Source: JAICMB01 sp035295125
GTDB taxonomy: Bacteria; Acidobacteriota; Terriglobia; Bryobacterales; Bryobacteraceae
Length of the DNA stretch: 64,000 nucleotides
Assembly (NCBI GenBank): GCA_035295125.1
Contig: DATGJP010000120.1
Span: 171,563-235,562, forward strand
Direction: 5' to 3'
Shown here in pieces: positions 1 to 8,273 of this stretch (its first letter is position 1; each line of letters begins with the position of its first letter). Under the pieces are notes generated by a model that had not been told where the DNA came from, ran no database searches, and saw only the letters and a list, made by a program, of their open reading frames with translations. The translations under genes were made by a program, and so were the position numbers.

Positions 1-602
1 CGCGTCGCACGTTCATAGACGGCGCCAGTGGTTTTTAGTGCGATCCAAAGACTCCCGTGAAGGGCCAGGGCAGCGAAGGCCGTGAGGCCAACCAGCAGCG
101 TGTACCAATCAATGATGCCGGTCTCGTGGCCGACACTCAGATTGACCCACAGAGGAACGAAAAAGAAACCCGAATCGTCGAGCGGAACACCACGGACGAC
201 GTTCCCGAGCGCCACGCCAAAGACGAGGGCAAGAACCGCGCTGGCGCCGCAGAAGACCGTATCCCAGAACGGTCGCCACACGTTGCTGTCGATGTGATTG
301 CGAAATTCGATTGCGATGCCGCGGAGGATCAAGAGCCAAAGCACGATCATCAGCGCCAGATAGAAGCCGCTGAAAGCCGAGGAATACAGGCTGGGAAACG
401 CGAAATAGAGAGTACCGCCGCCGGCCAGCAGCCACACCTCGTTGCCATCCCAGACCGGCCCGATGGAGCCAAGTACCTGGCGTCGTTCCGCGTCGTTGCG
501 CGCGACGAACAGGTGCAGCATTCCCACGCCGAAATCGAATCCGTCTAAGACCACGTAGCCGGCGATCATGATCGCCACGAGACAAAACCAGAGCACCTCC
601 AT
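1..602 (-). CDS. cydB: Cytochrome bd ubiquinol oxidase subunit II, 3' end cut by window edge
   Basis: The first 200 codons of CydB are present and the gene runs off the left edge. CydB is the membrane partner of CydA in the cytochrome bd quinol oxidase, which reduces oxygen to water in the inner membrane. The visible N-terminus begins MEVLWFCLVAI, contains the typical LDGFDFGVGML stretch and then GPVWDGNEVWLLAGGG, both conserved in the family, followed by hydrophobic segments. The ATG lies 2 nt beyond the cydA stop and its GGAGG Shine-Dalgarno sits inside the end of cydA, so the two are translationally coupled. Identification is secure; the C-terminus is unseen. Confidence 0.93.
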   Translation of the reverse strand, partial: MEVLWFCLVAIMIAGYVVLDGFDFGVGMLHLFVARNDAERRQVLGSIGPVWDGNEVWLLAGGGTLYFAFPSLYSSAFSGFYLALMIVLWLLILRGIAIEFRNHIDSNVWRPFWDTVFCGASAVLALVFGVALGNVVRGVPLDDSGFFFVPLWVNLSVGHETGIIDWYTLLVGLTAFAALALHGSLWIALKTTGAVYERAT

Positions 603-604
603 GA

Positions 605-1939
605 TTAGTGACCTCCTTCGGCGGCCACGGGGCCCTGCTCAATTTCGCGGAAGACCAGAAACAGGAAGAGAATGCCGAGCACCATGTATAGGCCCATAAA
701 CCCAATCAGAGTGAACAGTCCGTTCCCGGCCGAGACGCGCTCCGAGTATCCGTTCAGCGTGCGCATCAAGCCATACACGAGCCAGGGCTGACGCCCGAGT
801 TCGGCCGTCATCCAACCGGCAGTTGTGGCGATGTAGGGGAACGGAATCATCAGCATGAGAATCCAGAGGAGCGGCCGCGCCTTGAACAGAACGCCTTTCC
901 ATAATGCGAGGGCGCACGCGATCATTACGGTGGCCAGGATGGTTCCCAGTCCGACCATCACGTGGTAGGAGTAGTACAGCAGCGGAATGTTGTCGGGCCA
1001 TTGATCGTGCGGAAACGCGTTTAGTCCCTGGATCTCGGCGTTCCATCGCTTATATGTAAGGAAGCTCAGGATTCCCGGCACCACGATGGGATTGTCGAGG
1101 CGCGACTTCTCGGCATCCGGTTGGCCGACGAGAGCAATCGGCGCGCTGGACGTGGTTTCGAAAAGTCCCTCCATCGCGGCAAGCGTGATGGGTTGAAATT
1201 GAGCAATGTTGCGACCCTGTCCATCGCCGGTGGGGAAAATCAAAACGATGGTGGCGATCAATCCTGCCAAGACGCCGGTTTTCACAAACACCTGGGCGTG
1301 ACTCTCGTGCCTGTGTGCCAGGAGATAAAACGCGCCGACGGCAGCCATCACGAAGCTCCCGGTGACGACCGAGGCGGTCATATTGTGGAGGTACTGCCAG
1401 AGAATCCAAGGATTCAGCACCAGGCCCCAAAAGCTGCTGAGCAGAATCTCTCCGTGCGACCCCAGCGCGTAGCCCTCGGGATGCTGCATCCAGGCGTCGG
1501 TTGCGATGATGAAATAGCCCGATAGCCACGAACCCAGGAACACCATTGCGGATGTGAGCCAGTGGAGCTTGGGCCCGAGGCGCTTTTCGCCGTAGACGAA
1601 TAACCCCAGGAAGGTGGATTCAAGGAAGAATGAAAAGACGCCTTCCATCGCCAATGTTTGACCGATGACACCTCCCGCAGCTTTGGAGAAACGCGCCCAG
1701 TTGGTTCCAAACTGAAATTCCATTGGGATGCCGGTCACGACGCCGACGGCGAAGTTGATGGCAAAGATCCGTGCCCAAAAGCGGGCAGCAGCATTGTAGC
1801 GGTCGTCGTGCTTCCACAGCGCCAGGGTTTTCAATACAAGGATCAGCAGCGCCAAACCCATCGTCAATTGGGGAAACAAGTAATGAAAGGTGACAGTGAA
1901 CGCAAAGTGCAGGCGGTGTACTGCAAGAGCTGAGTCCAC
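605..1939 (-). CDS. cydA: Cytochrome bd ubiquinol oxidase subunit I
   Basis: CydA is the haem-carrying subunit of the high-affinity cytochrome bd oxidase. At 444 residues it is shorter than the 522-residue E. coli protein, so it probably belongs to the short Q-loop class. Expected haem-site residues are visible: His19 in FTVTFHYLFPQ, Glu99 in AMEG, Glu107 in FFLEST and His185 in WQYLHN. The quinol-side motif GWMTAELGRQPW is intact. The start is a GTG with GAGGAG eight bases upstream. It is the first gene of a cydA-cydB operon. Such oxidases serve microaerobic or stress respiration; no regulator is linked here. Confidence 0.95.
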   Translation of the reverse strand: MDSALAVHRLHFAFTVTFHYLFPQLTMGLALLILVLKTLALWKHDDRYNAAARFWARIFAINFAVGVVTGIPMEFQFGTNWARFSKAAGGVIGQTLAMEGVFSFFLESTFLGLFVYGEKRLGPKLHWLTSAMVFLGSWLSGYFIIATDAWMQHPEGYALGSHGEILLSSFWGLVLNPWILWQYLHNMTASVVTGSFVMAAVGAFYLLAHRHESHAQVFVKTGVLAGLIATIVLIFPTGDGQGRNIAQFQPITLAAMEGLFETTSSAPIALVGQPDAEKSRLDNPIVVPGILSFLTYKRWNAEIQGLNAFPHDQWPDNIPLLYYSYHVMVGLGTILATVMIACALALWKGVLFKARPLLWILMLMIPFPYIATTAGWMTAELGRQPWLVYGLMRTLNGYSERVSAGNGLFTLIGFMGLYMVLGILFLFLVFREIEQGPVAAEGGH

Positions 1940-2063
1940 TAGTTACTCCTCAATCTGGGTGTGTGAAATAGCGCACTGCGCGCATGTTCGACGGCGATGA
2001 TTATGAATCTAAACGGCTCCATGTCGGACCACCGTTTGCACGTTGAGGGCCGGAGGGACTTTC

Positions 2064-2492
2064 ATGGACCTTAATGTTCGGTATCTGGGTGGCAAGAAGT
2101 TCGACGCCGAAGCCCGCGGGCATCATGTTGTAAGCGACCAACCGCTGGATGACAACGGCACCGACCAGGGAATGACGCCGCCTGAGCTCTTTCTCGGTTC
2201 CTTAGGAAGCTGCGCCGCCTATTATGCGGCAGAGTATCTCATCGTTCGGGGTCTGTCGACTGATGGACTGGAAGTGCACGTATCGGCGTTGAAGGAAGGC
2301 AAGCCGGTGAGGATCGCAAGGATTCAGATCGACGTGAAAGCGCCGGGATTGGACTTTGCCGACGATCGCCATCGCGAAGGGCTGAAGCGTGCCGTGGATG
2401 CCTGCCTGATCCACAATACGCTGCAGGTTCCAACGAGAGTGGATATTCACATTGCCGAGAGTGTCGAAGCGCGGGACCTGGTCCACGCTTAG
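2064..2492 (+). CDS. OsmC/Ohr-family protein
   Basis: A 142-residue OsmC-fold protein. Family members are thiol-dependent hydroperoxide reductases or related redox proteins in the cytoplasm. Both expected cysteines are present: the first in the helix motif FLGSLGSCAAYYAA, the second in DACLIHNTL, the equivalent of the C-P-V-H-N-T-L site. The ATG is chosen because CGGAGGGACT lies just upstream; an in-frame TTG at 2043 would add seven residues without a ribosome site. It is divergent from cydAB and monocistronic. The exact peroxide substrate cannot be told from sequence. Confidence 0.85.
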   Translation: MDLNVRYLGGKKFDAEARGHHVVSDQPLDDNGTDQGMTPPELFLGSLGSCAAYYAAEYLIVRGLSTDGLEVHVSALKEGKPVRIARIQIDVKAPGLDFADDRHREGLKRAVDACLIHNTLQVPTRVDIHIAESVEARDLVHA

Positions 2493-2506
2493 GCGATAAC
2501 GCATTT

Positions 2507-2533
2507 CACGGCCTTTTTGAAGGCGTGGCCGTG
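2507..2533 (+). terminator. Weak hairpin after the OsmC-like gene
   Basis: CACGGCC and GGCCGTG form a 7-bp stem around a 13-nt loop, 14 nt after the stop codon at 2492. There is no U-run after it, so this would be at best an inefficient or Rho-assisted terminator. The rest of the gap to 2727 shows no convincing gene. Confidence 0.25.
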
Positions 2534-2727
2534 TGACAGCCTGTTTCCTGCGCGGATGGACTGTCGAGCCGCGAGAAATGAATGCCAAGCCTGGGCAGGT
2601 TCTGGCGCTCAAGGTCGGCAAAGACAGTGCGTCGACCGAATCTCGAACTGCTGGTCTAGCAGATCGAAAGATACCATCAGTGCACAGAATATTGTCGAAA
2701 TCGGACCGACGGCTCTCCGGCTCAGCC

Positions 2728-3660
2728 CTACTGCTTCTGGTACACCATCTTCTGGTCGGCCTCGCCCATGGCGCTGGTCAGGTGCACGTTGACCGTCAGC
2801 ACCTTACCGTCCGGCCCCACAACGTACACCTGCTTTAGCCCAATCTCCTGGTCCTGAACGTTCAGCTTTGAGTTGACCACCAGGTTGCCGCTTTCCCACC
2901 CGGCAGTGCTCTTGATCACGAGTTCACCGGCGTGATTCACGCATTCCTTGCCGTCGGTGGTGAGATTCAGGTCAAAGTTCTGTTTTCCCTGCGGGCCGAC
3001 TGAAGCGACCGCCACCTTGAGGCTCGGTTCATTGTGATCGACGGTCTGGGTCTCACTCTCAGGGCCTGGCAGCGGACCAAAATCGCTCTTCGCGGTATCC
3101 AGCTTCCACACACCACTCAGATTGGGAATCGCGCCGGTCGCTTTCGCGGGCGCAGGGCTGGGTGGGGCGGTGCTCGCGGTCGCCGTCGCCGCCGCGCCGC
3201 CGGCCTGCTTCTCAAATACCGACTTCTGGTCGAGCTCACCCATGGGGCTGTTGATATGCGCCGCCTGGGTCAGGGTGTTACCATCCGCCGATAAGGTCCA
3301 GTTGGATTTCACCACGATCGCATTGCCATCGAAGTCGATTTTCGTCGTGACAACGAGGGCCGATCCTTCCCAAGCGGACGACATTTTGAGTTCGCGGCCA
3401 CCAGCCTGGTTGGCCGTCTCGGTCCCATCGAACTTGAAACTAATCGTATTGTTCTGATCGCCTTGCGCACTCTTCGCGACCACCGCGTCCTTGATGCCTC
3501 CATCCGTCTGTTCGATGGTGTCGAGGCGGCTTTCGGGGGCAGGCAATGGCCCGAAATCGCTCTTGGAAACGTTGAGTTTCCAGGTTCCGGTGAAATTCGG
3601 CTTGGTTTGCGCAAAGCTAACCGCGGCCAACAACAATGCGAGTACGAGTATACGCTTCAT
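2728..3660 (-). CDS. Exported protein with two tandem lipocalin-like domains (hypothetical)
   Basis: A 310-residue exported protein of unknown function. The start is placed at an ATG beginning MKRILVLALLLAAVSFAQ, a good signal peptide with AAGGATT upstream; a longer reading frame extends further but would bury the signal. The mature protein is a tandem duplication. Each half opens with PNFTGTWKLNVSKSDFGPLP or PNLSGVWKLDTAKSDFGPLP and closes with a SPMGELDQK or SAMGEADQK block, joined by an Ala/Pro/Thr-rich linker. Such repeats recall acidobacterial exported small beta-barrel proteins, but I cannot name a ligand. Confidence 0.75.
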   Translation of the reverse strand: MKRILVLALLLAAVSFAQTKPNFTGTWKLNVSKSDFGPLPAPESRLDTIEQTDGGIKDAVVAKSAQGDQNNTISFKFDGTETANQAGGRELKMSSAWEGSALVVTTKIDFDGNAIVVKSNWTLSADGNTLTQAAHINSPMGELDQKSVFEKQAGGAAATATASTAPPSPAPAKATGAIPNLSGVWKLDTAKSDFGPLPGPESETQTVDHNEPSLKVAVASVGPQGKQNFDLNLTTDGKECVNHAGELVIKSTAGWESGNLVVNSKLNVQDQEIGLKQVYVVGPDGKVLTVNVHLTSAMGEADQKMVYQKQ

Positions 3661-3756
3661 GGGGAATCCTTCGGGGATTTTCCTTATAGTGTACACGATG
3701 TCGGCGACGGGTCTAAAGGTCATTTCCAGGCCTGCCGATGACTTCAGGTAGCAGGC

Positions 3757-4440
3757 ATGGACCACATCGACTGGGTACGCTCTCCGGAAGAGCTGTTTTC
3801 CGACCTTGCGAAGGCGCTAGAGTTTCGTCCAAGTCTAATCTATCAGTACCGTAAGGGCCGGCTCCCCATGAGCCAAACCCGCGTGCTGCTGAAGCGCATT
3901 TTGAAGCCCCTCGCCGAATCCGCGGCGTTTACGCTCGGTCCGCTATTCCTTGCAGCCTATTACACCGCCATGTCGAGCAACATATCGCTCTCGGATGGGT
4001 TGCTGCAAGTGTTCGGATTCTTCATGCGCCCATGGGAATACGCCGAAATTCACGGCTGGCTGCGGACAGTTCTGGGTATTAAAGCTGCGCTGGCCTCACT
4101 GGGAGCCGGTGTCTACTATGCGACCAAGATCCCCATCGACCTCGCCTTCGACATCATGGCTGGGCGCGTCAAATGCTCGGAGGGACGTGTAACGGTTAGA
4201 GAAGAAGAGAAGCGCCTCCCCGGACGCCGCGATGAGAGTCCCTTCTACTACTTCGAAATGAAAGAGCGCTCCTTTGAGGTCTCTCGTGAAGCGTTCCGGG
4301 CCATCGATCCAGGTGGGTCATACCGCGTTTATTACGGCCCGCGAAGTCAGGTGCTGGTCGCCATGGAACCGAGCAATCTCATGCTCCAGGATCAGCGCGA
4401 ATCGTTCGGCTCGGAGTCTTTCTCGGCCGGCGGCGTTTAG
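3757..4440 (+). CDS. Hypothetical membrane protein
   Basis: A 227-residue protein I do not recognise. The N-terminal 45 residues are soluble and resemble a short helical segment (SPEELFSDLAKALEF). Hydrophobic stretches follow at roughly residues 55-72, 80-92 and 104-128, then a soluble C-terminal domain of about 90 residues that is rich in charged residues and has a YRVYYGPRSQVLVAME strand pattern. That layout suggests a membrane-anchored protein with a cytoplasmic or periplasmic beta domain. It is divergent from the exported two-domain protein, with 96 bp between starts, and lies 13 bp upstream of the Rieske oxygenase gene, so the two could be co-transcribed. Confidence 0.6.
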   Translation: MDHIDWVRSPEELFSDLAKALEFRPSLIYQYRKGRLPMSQTRVLLKRILKPLAESAAFTLGPLFLAAYYTAMSSNISLSDGLLQVFGFFMRPWEYAEIHGWLRTVLGIKAALASLGAGVYYATKIPIDLAFDIMAGRVKCSEGRVTVREEEKRLPGRRDESPFYYFEMKERSFEVSREAFRAIDPGGSYRVYYGPRSQVLVAMEPSNLMLQDQRESFGSESFSAGGV

Positions 4441-4453
4441 CTACCCTTAAGGG

Positions 4454-5533
4454 TTGGACCTTTCCGACTTTTGTCCTCAGCCTGACCTTGCACGCGCGGC
4501 CACCATTCCTGCGCGATGGTATACCGATCCCCAGTTTCTCAGCCTGGAACGGCGCAAGATCTTCGCACGTACCTGGCAGCCTGCTGGCTACCTGTCGCAA
4601 TTAACGAGCCCGGGCGATTTTTCAGCGTGCGAGATCCAGGGCGAACCGATCGCTCTCGTTCGTGGCAAGGACGGGACACTGCGAGCACTGTCCAATGTTT
4701 GCCGGCACCGCGCTTCGACCATTCTTGAGGGCAACGGAACGACTAAAGTTCTGCGGTGCCCTTATCACGCCTGGAGCTATTCCCTCGAAGGCGCTCTAAT
4801 CGGAGCGCCCGAATTTGACGGGGTCGAGGATTGGGATCGAACTCAGGTCTGCTTGCCGGAATTCCGGGTCGACACCTGGGGGCCATTCGCTTTCGTCAAC
4901 CAGGATCGCGACGCTCTTCCACTGCGGGAGATGTGGGGTGACATTACTCAGCAGACCGAGGAATTCGGGTGTCCGGTGGACAAGCTTCGGCTCTCCGAAC
5001 GTCGCGACTACGTGCTCAACTGCAACTGGAAGGTCTATATCGACAACTACCTCGAAGGCTATCATCTCCCGGCGGCGCATCCGGGCCTGTTTCGGGAGCT
5101 CGATTATCAGCAGTATCGGGTCGACACTTTCCGCTATCATTCCTCGCAATATGCACCAATCCGGCCCAAGCACGGGACTGGCGAGACGCGGCGGTATGAA
5201 TACGACAGTGAGGGTCGTGGAGCGCTTTACTTTTGGATCTTCCCGAACTTCATGCTCAACATTTACCCCGACAATTTGAGCAGTAACATCATCCTGCCGC
5301 TGGGCCCCGACAAGACGTTGACCGTGTTTGAGTGGTTCTCTTACGGCGGAGGACAGGTAGCGCCGGAAACCATCGCGTTCAGCGACGAGATTCAACAGGA
5401 AGACATCAAAATCTGCGAGAACGTGCAGCGGGGGCTGAATTCGAGCACCTATAACCAGGGCCGTTACTCAATGAAGCGTGAAAACGGCGTGCACCATTTT
5501 CACATGCTGCTGCACGAGTTCCTCACCAAATAG
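4454..5533 (+). CDS. Rieske non-haem iron oxygenase, alpha subunit
   Basis: A 359-residue aromatic-ring-hydroxylating-type oxygenase large subunit. The Rieske [2Fe-2S] ligands appear as CRH (about residue 83) and CPYH (about residue 102). The catalytic iron facial triad is seen in DNYLEGYHLPAAH and a late Asp in QEDIKICENVQRG. These enzymes insert oxygen into, or demethylate, small molecules using electrons from a reductase, and no reductase is encoded here. The only possible start is a TTG at 4454, since an in-frame TAA lies 6 bp upstream; the neighbouring AAGGG is closer than usual. Substrate is unknown; choline/betaine-type or aromatic substrates are equally possible. Confidence 0.88.
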   Translation: MDLSDFCPQPDLARAATIPARWYTDPQFLSLERRKIFARTWQPAGYLSQLTSPGDFSACEIQGEPIALVRGKDGTLRALSNVCRHRASTILEGNGTTKVLRCPYHAWSYSLEGALIGAPEFDGVEDWDRTQVCLPEFRVDTWGPFAFVNQDRDALPLREMWGDITQQTEEFGCPVDKLRLSERRDYVLNCNWKVYIDNYLEGYHLPAAHPGLFRELDYQQYRVDTFRYHSSQYAPIRPKHGTGETRRYEYDSEGRGALYFWIFPNFMLNIYPDNLSSNIILPLGPDKTLTVFEWFSYGGGQVAPETIAFSDEIQQEDIKICENVQRGLNSSTYNQGRYSMKRENGVHHFHMLLHEFLTK

Positions 5534-5541
5534 GCCTCAGC

Positions 5542-5567
5542 AGGTGGGGCTGGCATTCGGCCTGCCC
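5542..5567 (-). repeat. REP-like palindromic repeat
   Basis: Read on the minus strand, GGGCAGGCCGAATGCCAGCC is followed by CCACC. It is an imperfect hairpin with the same 3' tail as the copies at 19818, 46127 and 60671. It sits between the convergent ends of the Rieske and lectin genes. Confidence 0.55.
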
Positions 5568-5585
5568 GATTTCCGCCACGGGCTG

Positions 5586-6836
5586 TCAGGGCCGGAGTTC
5601 GACGTCAAATTCGAAATAGCCTTGGTTATCAGCGGGTTTTCCGAGCCGGGGATTAACCGAAAACTCCGTCTGCCCGCGCTTTGTGCGCGTGATCAACGTG
5701 GTGTCCGAAGGCCCGCCACAGCCCTGGGTGCCGCGCGCGATGTCCCAACAGACGAATCCTCGGGCATTGCTGATGTCCAGGTGGCGATGCGAGCGATTCG
5801 GGATGGTCGCGCCCCACGCCGCGTTTGCCGGCAGCACAACGTGAAAGCGCCCCGAACCCGCCGCCTCGACCGTCGCGCGCTCCGGCGTGCACAAATTCCG
5901 GTCCGGAAGGCATGCGGTGCCTTGCGAAGACACGCTTGAAGAAGCGAACGACACAGTCGAGGAAACGTCCGGTTTCGGGGCGGGCACAAAAGACCAGCTC
6001 AGGATGTCGTGATTCTCATAACCGCTGCCAGTCGATGCGGTAAACCCGATGTACGCCGACCCGTCCGCGTCGATGACGGTCGACAGGTCGACCGGCGAAG
6101 TGAGCACCGGCTTCACGGCTTTGTCCAGGAAAATGGAAAGGATCGGTGGCTGATACAGGACACGCGCCACATGAATGCCGCCATCTTTGAGGTGCGGCTT
6201 GAGCTTATGCACATAGGCGAGGCGAGGGGGCGGCCAACTCATCGACGGCAGCCTTCCATTGGTGCACATGCTCACGTAGTTGTCAGACGGGTCGCCTAGC
6301 TCCGCATTGCGAAAGGTGTCGAAGAAGACCGCGATGCTACGAGGAATCCCAGGACTGTTCATATCGCCACGTCCATCACCGAGGGCGAAGCCTCCGGAAG
6401 CGCCGCGTCCCGCGATGGCGGCCGACCCGGCATTCTGGAGAACGAAAGCGAAACCATCTGCTCCCGCTCCGGCGCCGCCCTCGCCGGTGAGTTGGAACCG
6501 GAATGTCGTGTCGAAGCCGTCACCGACTCGCTGCTTTTCGCCGTACCACGCGGCTCCCACGGACCACTCTGTGGCCGGCGTCAGCCGCAGCGTCTCGCCC
6601 TGGTACGTCGCCGAACCTGCCAGCCGAAGCCCCATCAAACTGGGCTGCGAGCTGAGCGGCAGGCACAACGCCGTGATGAGCAGCGGCCAGACCCAAATAG
6701 GACGCTTATCTACCAGCCTTTCAAGAGAGTCGATGAAATCTAAGCTGGCGCGGGCGGTATCGGCTTCTTCTGCGCGTTCTCGATGAAGTCCAAAGCCAAC
6801 GGAAACCGCCTGCTCCGCCGTGCTTTTGGAGAGCAT
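5586..6836 (-). CDS. Secreted L-type-lectin-like protein
   Basis: A protein of about 416 residues with a hydrophobic export segment (WVWPLLITALCLPLSSQP) about 60 residues in. The next 230 residues read as a legume-type (L-type) lectin beta-sandwich: DGFAFVLQN, AVFFDTFRNAELGDPSDNYV with its metal-site Asp/Asn pattern, and HVARVLYQPPILSIFLD. A separate C-terminal domain of about 110 residues has cysteines (ACLPDRNLC, GFVCWD, GCGG). It probably binds carbohydrate outside the cell. The start is uncertain: an ATG at 6836 is used here, while a longer frame to 6953 overlaps exbD. It lies just downstream of exbD on the same strand. Confidence 0.7.
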   Translation of the reverse strand: MLSKSTAEQAVSVGFGLHRERAEEADTARASLDFIDSLERLVDKRPIWVWPLLITALCLPLSSQPSLMGLRLAGSATYQGETLRLTPATEWSVGAAWYGEKQRVGDGFDTTFRFQLTGEGGAGAGADGFAFVLQNAGSAAIAGRGASGGFALGDGRGDMNSPGIPRSIAVFFDTFRNAELGDPSDNYVSMCTNGRLPSMSWPPPRLAYVHKLKPHLKDGGIHVARVLYQPPILSIFLDKAVKPVLTSPVDLSTVIDADGSAYIGFTASTGSGYENHDILSWSFVPAPKPDVSSTVSFASSSVSSQGTACLPDRNLCTPERATVEAAGSGRFHVVLPANAAWGATIPNRSHRHLDISNARGFVCWDIARGTQGCGGPSDTTLITRTKRGQTEFSVNPRLGKPADNQGYFEFDVELRP

Positions 6837-6912
6837 CCGGAGTCCGCAAGATTTTGGGTCCACGGCAGGGCCGTGCGCGGGCGAGCCGCCAGATAAGACA
6901 AGCCTCACACCG

Positions 6913-7335
6913 CTAGCGTAGCGATTCCCGATGTTCCCCGGGCATGAGAGCAACGCGTGTCAGTCCGGCTCCTTTCGCAATGTCGATGACTTCGGCCACC
7001 TGGCTGAACTCGAGATCACCTTCCGCTCGGATGAAAAGGACACGATCCGCAGTGCCTCCAAAGATGCGCACAAAACGAGCATAGAGGTCGCTTATAGCCA
7101 CTCGTTCCTGGTTAATCCGAACGGCGCGTTCGGGCAGGACGGTGACGACAATATCGGTAGTGGGCGCCGGGGTTTGTGCGGATTGCGGCTCCTCCGGCAC
7201 TAGCGTCTTTAAACCCTTCGGGGCGAGCGGCGTAATCAACATGAAGATGATGATCAACACCAGAAGTACGTCGATCATCGGCGTGACGTTAATAGATGCA
7301 GTTTGCCGATCGGAAGAGCCGAGTAGCATTGCCAT
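6913..7335 (-). CDS. exbD: ExbD/TolR-family biopolymer transport protein (orphan)
   Basis: A 140-residue ExbD/TolR protein: a short cytoplasmic N-terminus, one transmembrane helix with the proton-pathway Asp (SINVTPMIDVLLVLIIIFML) and a periplasmic domain ending in a FSQVAEVIDIAKGAGLTRV helix. Family members form the stator of proton-driven motors with ExbB/TolQ and energise outer-membrane work. No ExbB/TolQ partner is adjacent; the only such gene in the window is tolQ at 49581. It is the likely first gene of a transcript that includes the secreted lectin. Confidence 0.88.
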   Translation of the reverse strand: MAMLLGSSDRQTASINVTPMIDVLLVLIIIFMLITPLAPKGLKTLVPEEPQSAQTPAPTTDIVVTVLPERAVRINQERVAISDLYARFVRIFGGTADRVLFIRAEGDLEFSQVAEVIDIAKGAGLTRVALMPGEHRESLR

Positions 7336-7688
7336 GCGATCACCCTGGCTAATTGGACACGAGGTGATGGCGAGAAGTTCCCGCCCGATCCTGCCGCTAT
7401 CGAGCGCCGGCCAGCCAATGCAACAAGGCAGTCAGCGTGTGAAATTTTCGCAATGCCGAGTTCCTGTTCCGTGCGCGCTGTCGCGATCTGGTCGGGGACG
7501 CCTCGACCCCCGATGGCGCGTTCTGCGCCGACACTCCCGTTGGGCGCCGCGTGCACCTTCGATTCTTCAGCGTGCCGAACAGGACCAGCTTACGGCTCGT
7601 CAGATTCACGACCGCATCCAGTTGCGTTCCATATTGGATGACCGTTTTCTCCAATACAAGGTATAGGGAGCTTGCTTATTGTGATCTC
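7336..7688. other. Gap with a possible decayed minus-strand gene
   Basis: No intact gene is supported here. On the minus strand from 7654 an 85-codon frame opens with a TTG and gives about 30 protein-like residues (EKTVIQYGTQLDAVVNL, then TSRKLVLFGTLKN) before becoming Arg-rich. A second minus frame that overlaps it (about 7275-7556) then looks protein-like (VPDQIATARTEQELGIAKI). That pattern would fit a short gene broken by one frameshift just upstream of exbD, but there is no good ribosome site and no recognised family. Confidence 0.25.
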
Positions 7689-8138
7689 ATGTGCCGAAAC
7701 TTCTGTAGGGTATTGCTCTTCACCTTGTTGCTCAGTGCGCATGGGAACGCCGCGGACCAGCCCGTCTTGGTCAACACGTGCCTGATAACGAACCGCGTCA
7801 GCGAAATGGTCCGGTTTTACAAACGCGTCTTACGAGTGGAGCCGAGGCAGGTCAACGATCGCTATGCTGAATTTTCTACGGGTACCGGCGTGCTGGCGCT
7901 GTTCTCCGCCGAGGCCCAAGAAAGCTATATCCCAGGCTCAGCTCAGGCAGCGAAAAATCGGAGCGTCATTCTGGAATTCCACGTCCAAAACGTTGACGTT
8001 GAATATGAACGGCTCAGCACTTTCGTTGAGTCGTGGGTCAAGAAGCCAGCAACCACACCTTGGGGAACGCGATCCTTCTACTTTCGCGATCCGGATGGCA
8101 ACCTCGTCGACTTTTGGATGCTGGTGCCAGGCAAATGA
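7689..8138 (+). CDS. Exported VOC-family (glyoxalase/bleomycin-resistance-like) protein
   Basis: A 149-residue protein with an N-terminal signal peptide (MCRNFCRVLLFTLLLSAHGNAA) followed by one vicinal-oxygen-chelate domain. It starts with the beta-strand LVNTCLITNRVSEMVRFYK, has the central metal-type residues in AEFSTGTGVLALF and SVILEFHVQNVD, and ends in SFYFRDPDGNLVDFWML, the family signature. VOC proteins include lyases, dioxygenases and drug-binding proteins; one domain usually dimerises. Export to the periplasm is less common for the family. Upstream in-frame starts would bury the signal, so the ATG at 7689 is preferred. Confidence 0.8.
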   Translation: MCRNFCRVLLFTLLLSAHGNAADQPVLVNTCLITNRVSEMVRFYKRVLRVEPRQVNDRYAEFSTGTGVLALFSAEAQESYIPGSAQAAKNRSVILEFHVQNVDVEYERLSTFVESWVKKPATTPWGTRSFYFRDPDGNLVDFWMLVPGK

Positions 8139-8273
8139 CGTCAAGGCTTCTGCTTTCAGACCATGGCACGCTGCAGCATGCCATGCAGTTCAGTTTTGTC
8201 CGCTAAGGAAATCACTGATGCATACAGGATTTATGGCCGTAACCAAACCGCCCCATTCTGAATCTCACAGGAC

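Noticed and set aside
57..705. Open frames on both strands over the first 700 bp
   Set aside because: They are shadows of cydB, which reads cleanly on the minus strand in another frame and is cut by the window edge.
8160..8260. 32-codon frame and hairpin before the large secreted protein
   Set aside because: Too short, no ribosome site, and no recognisable product.
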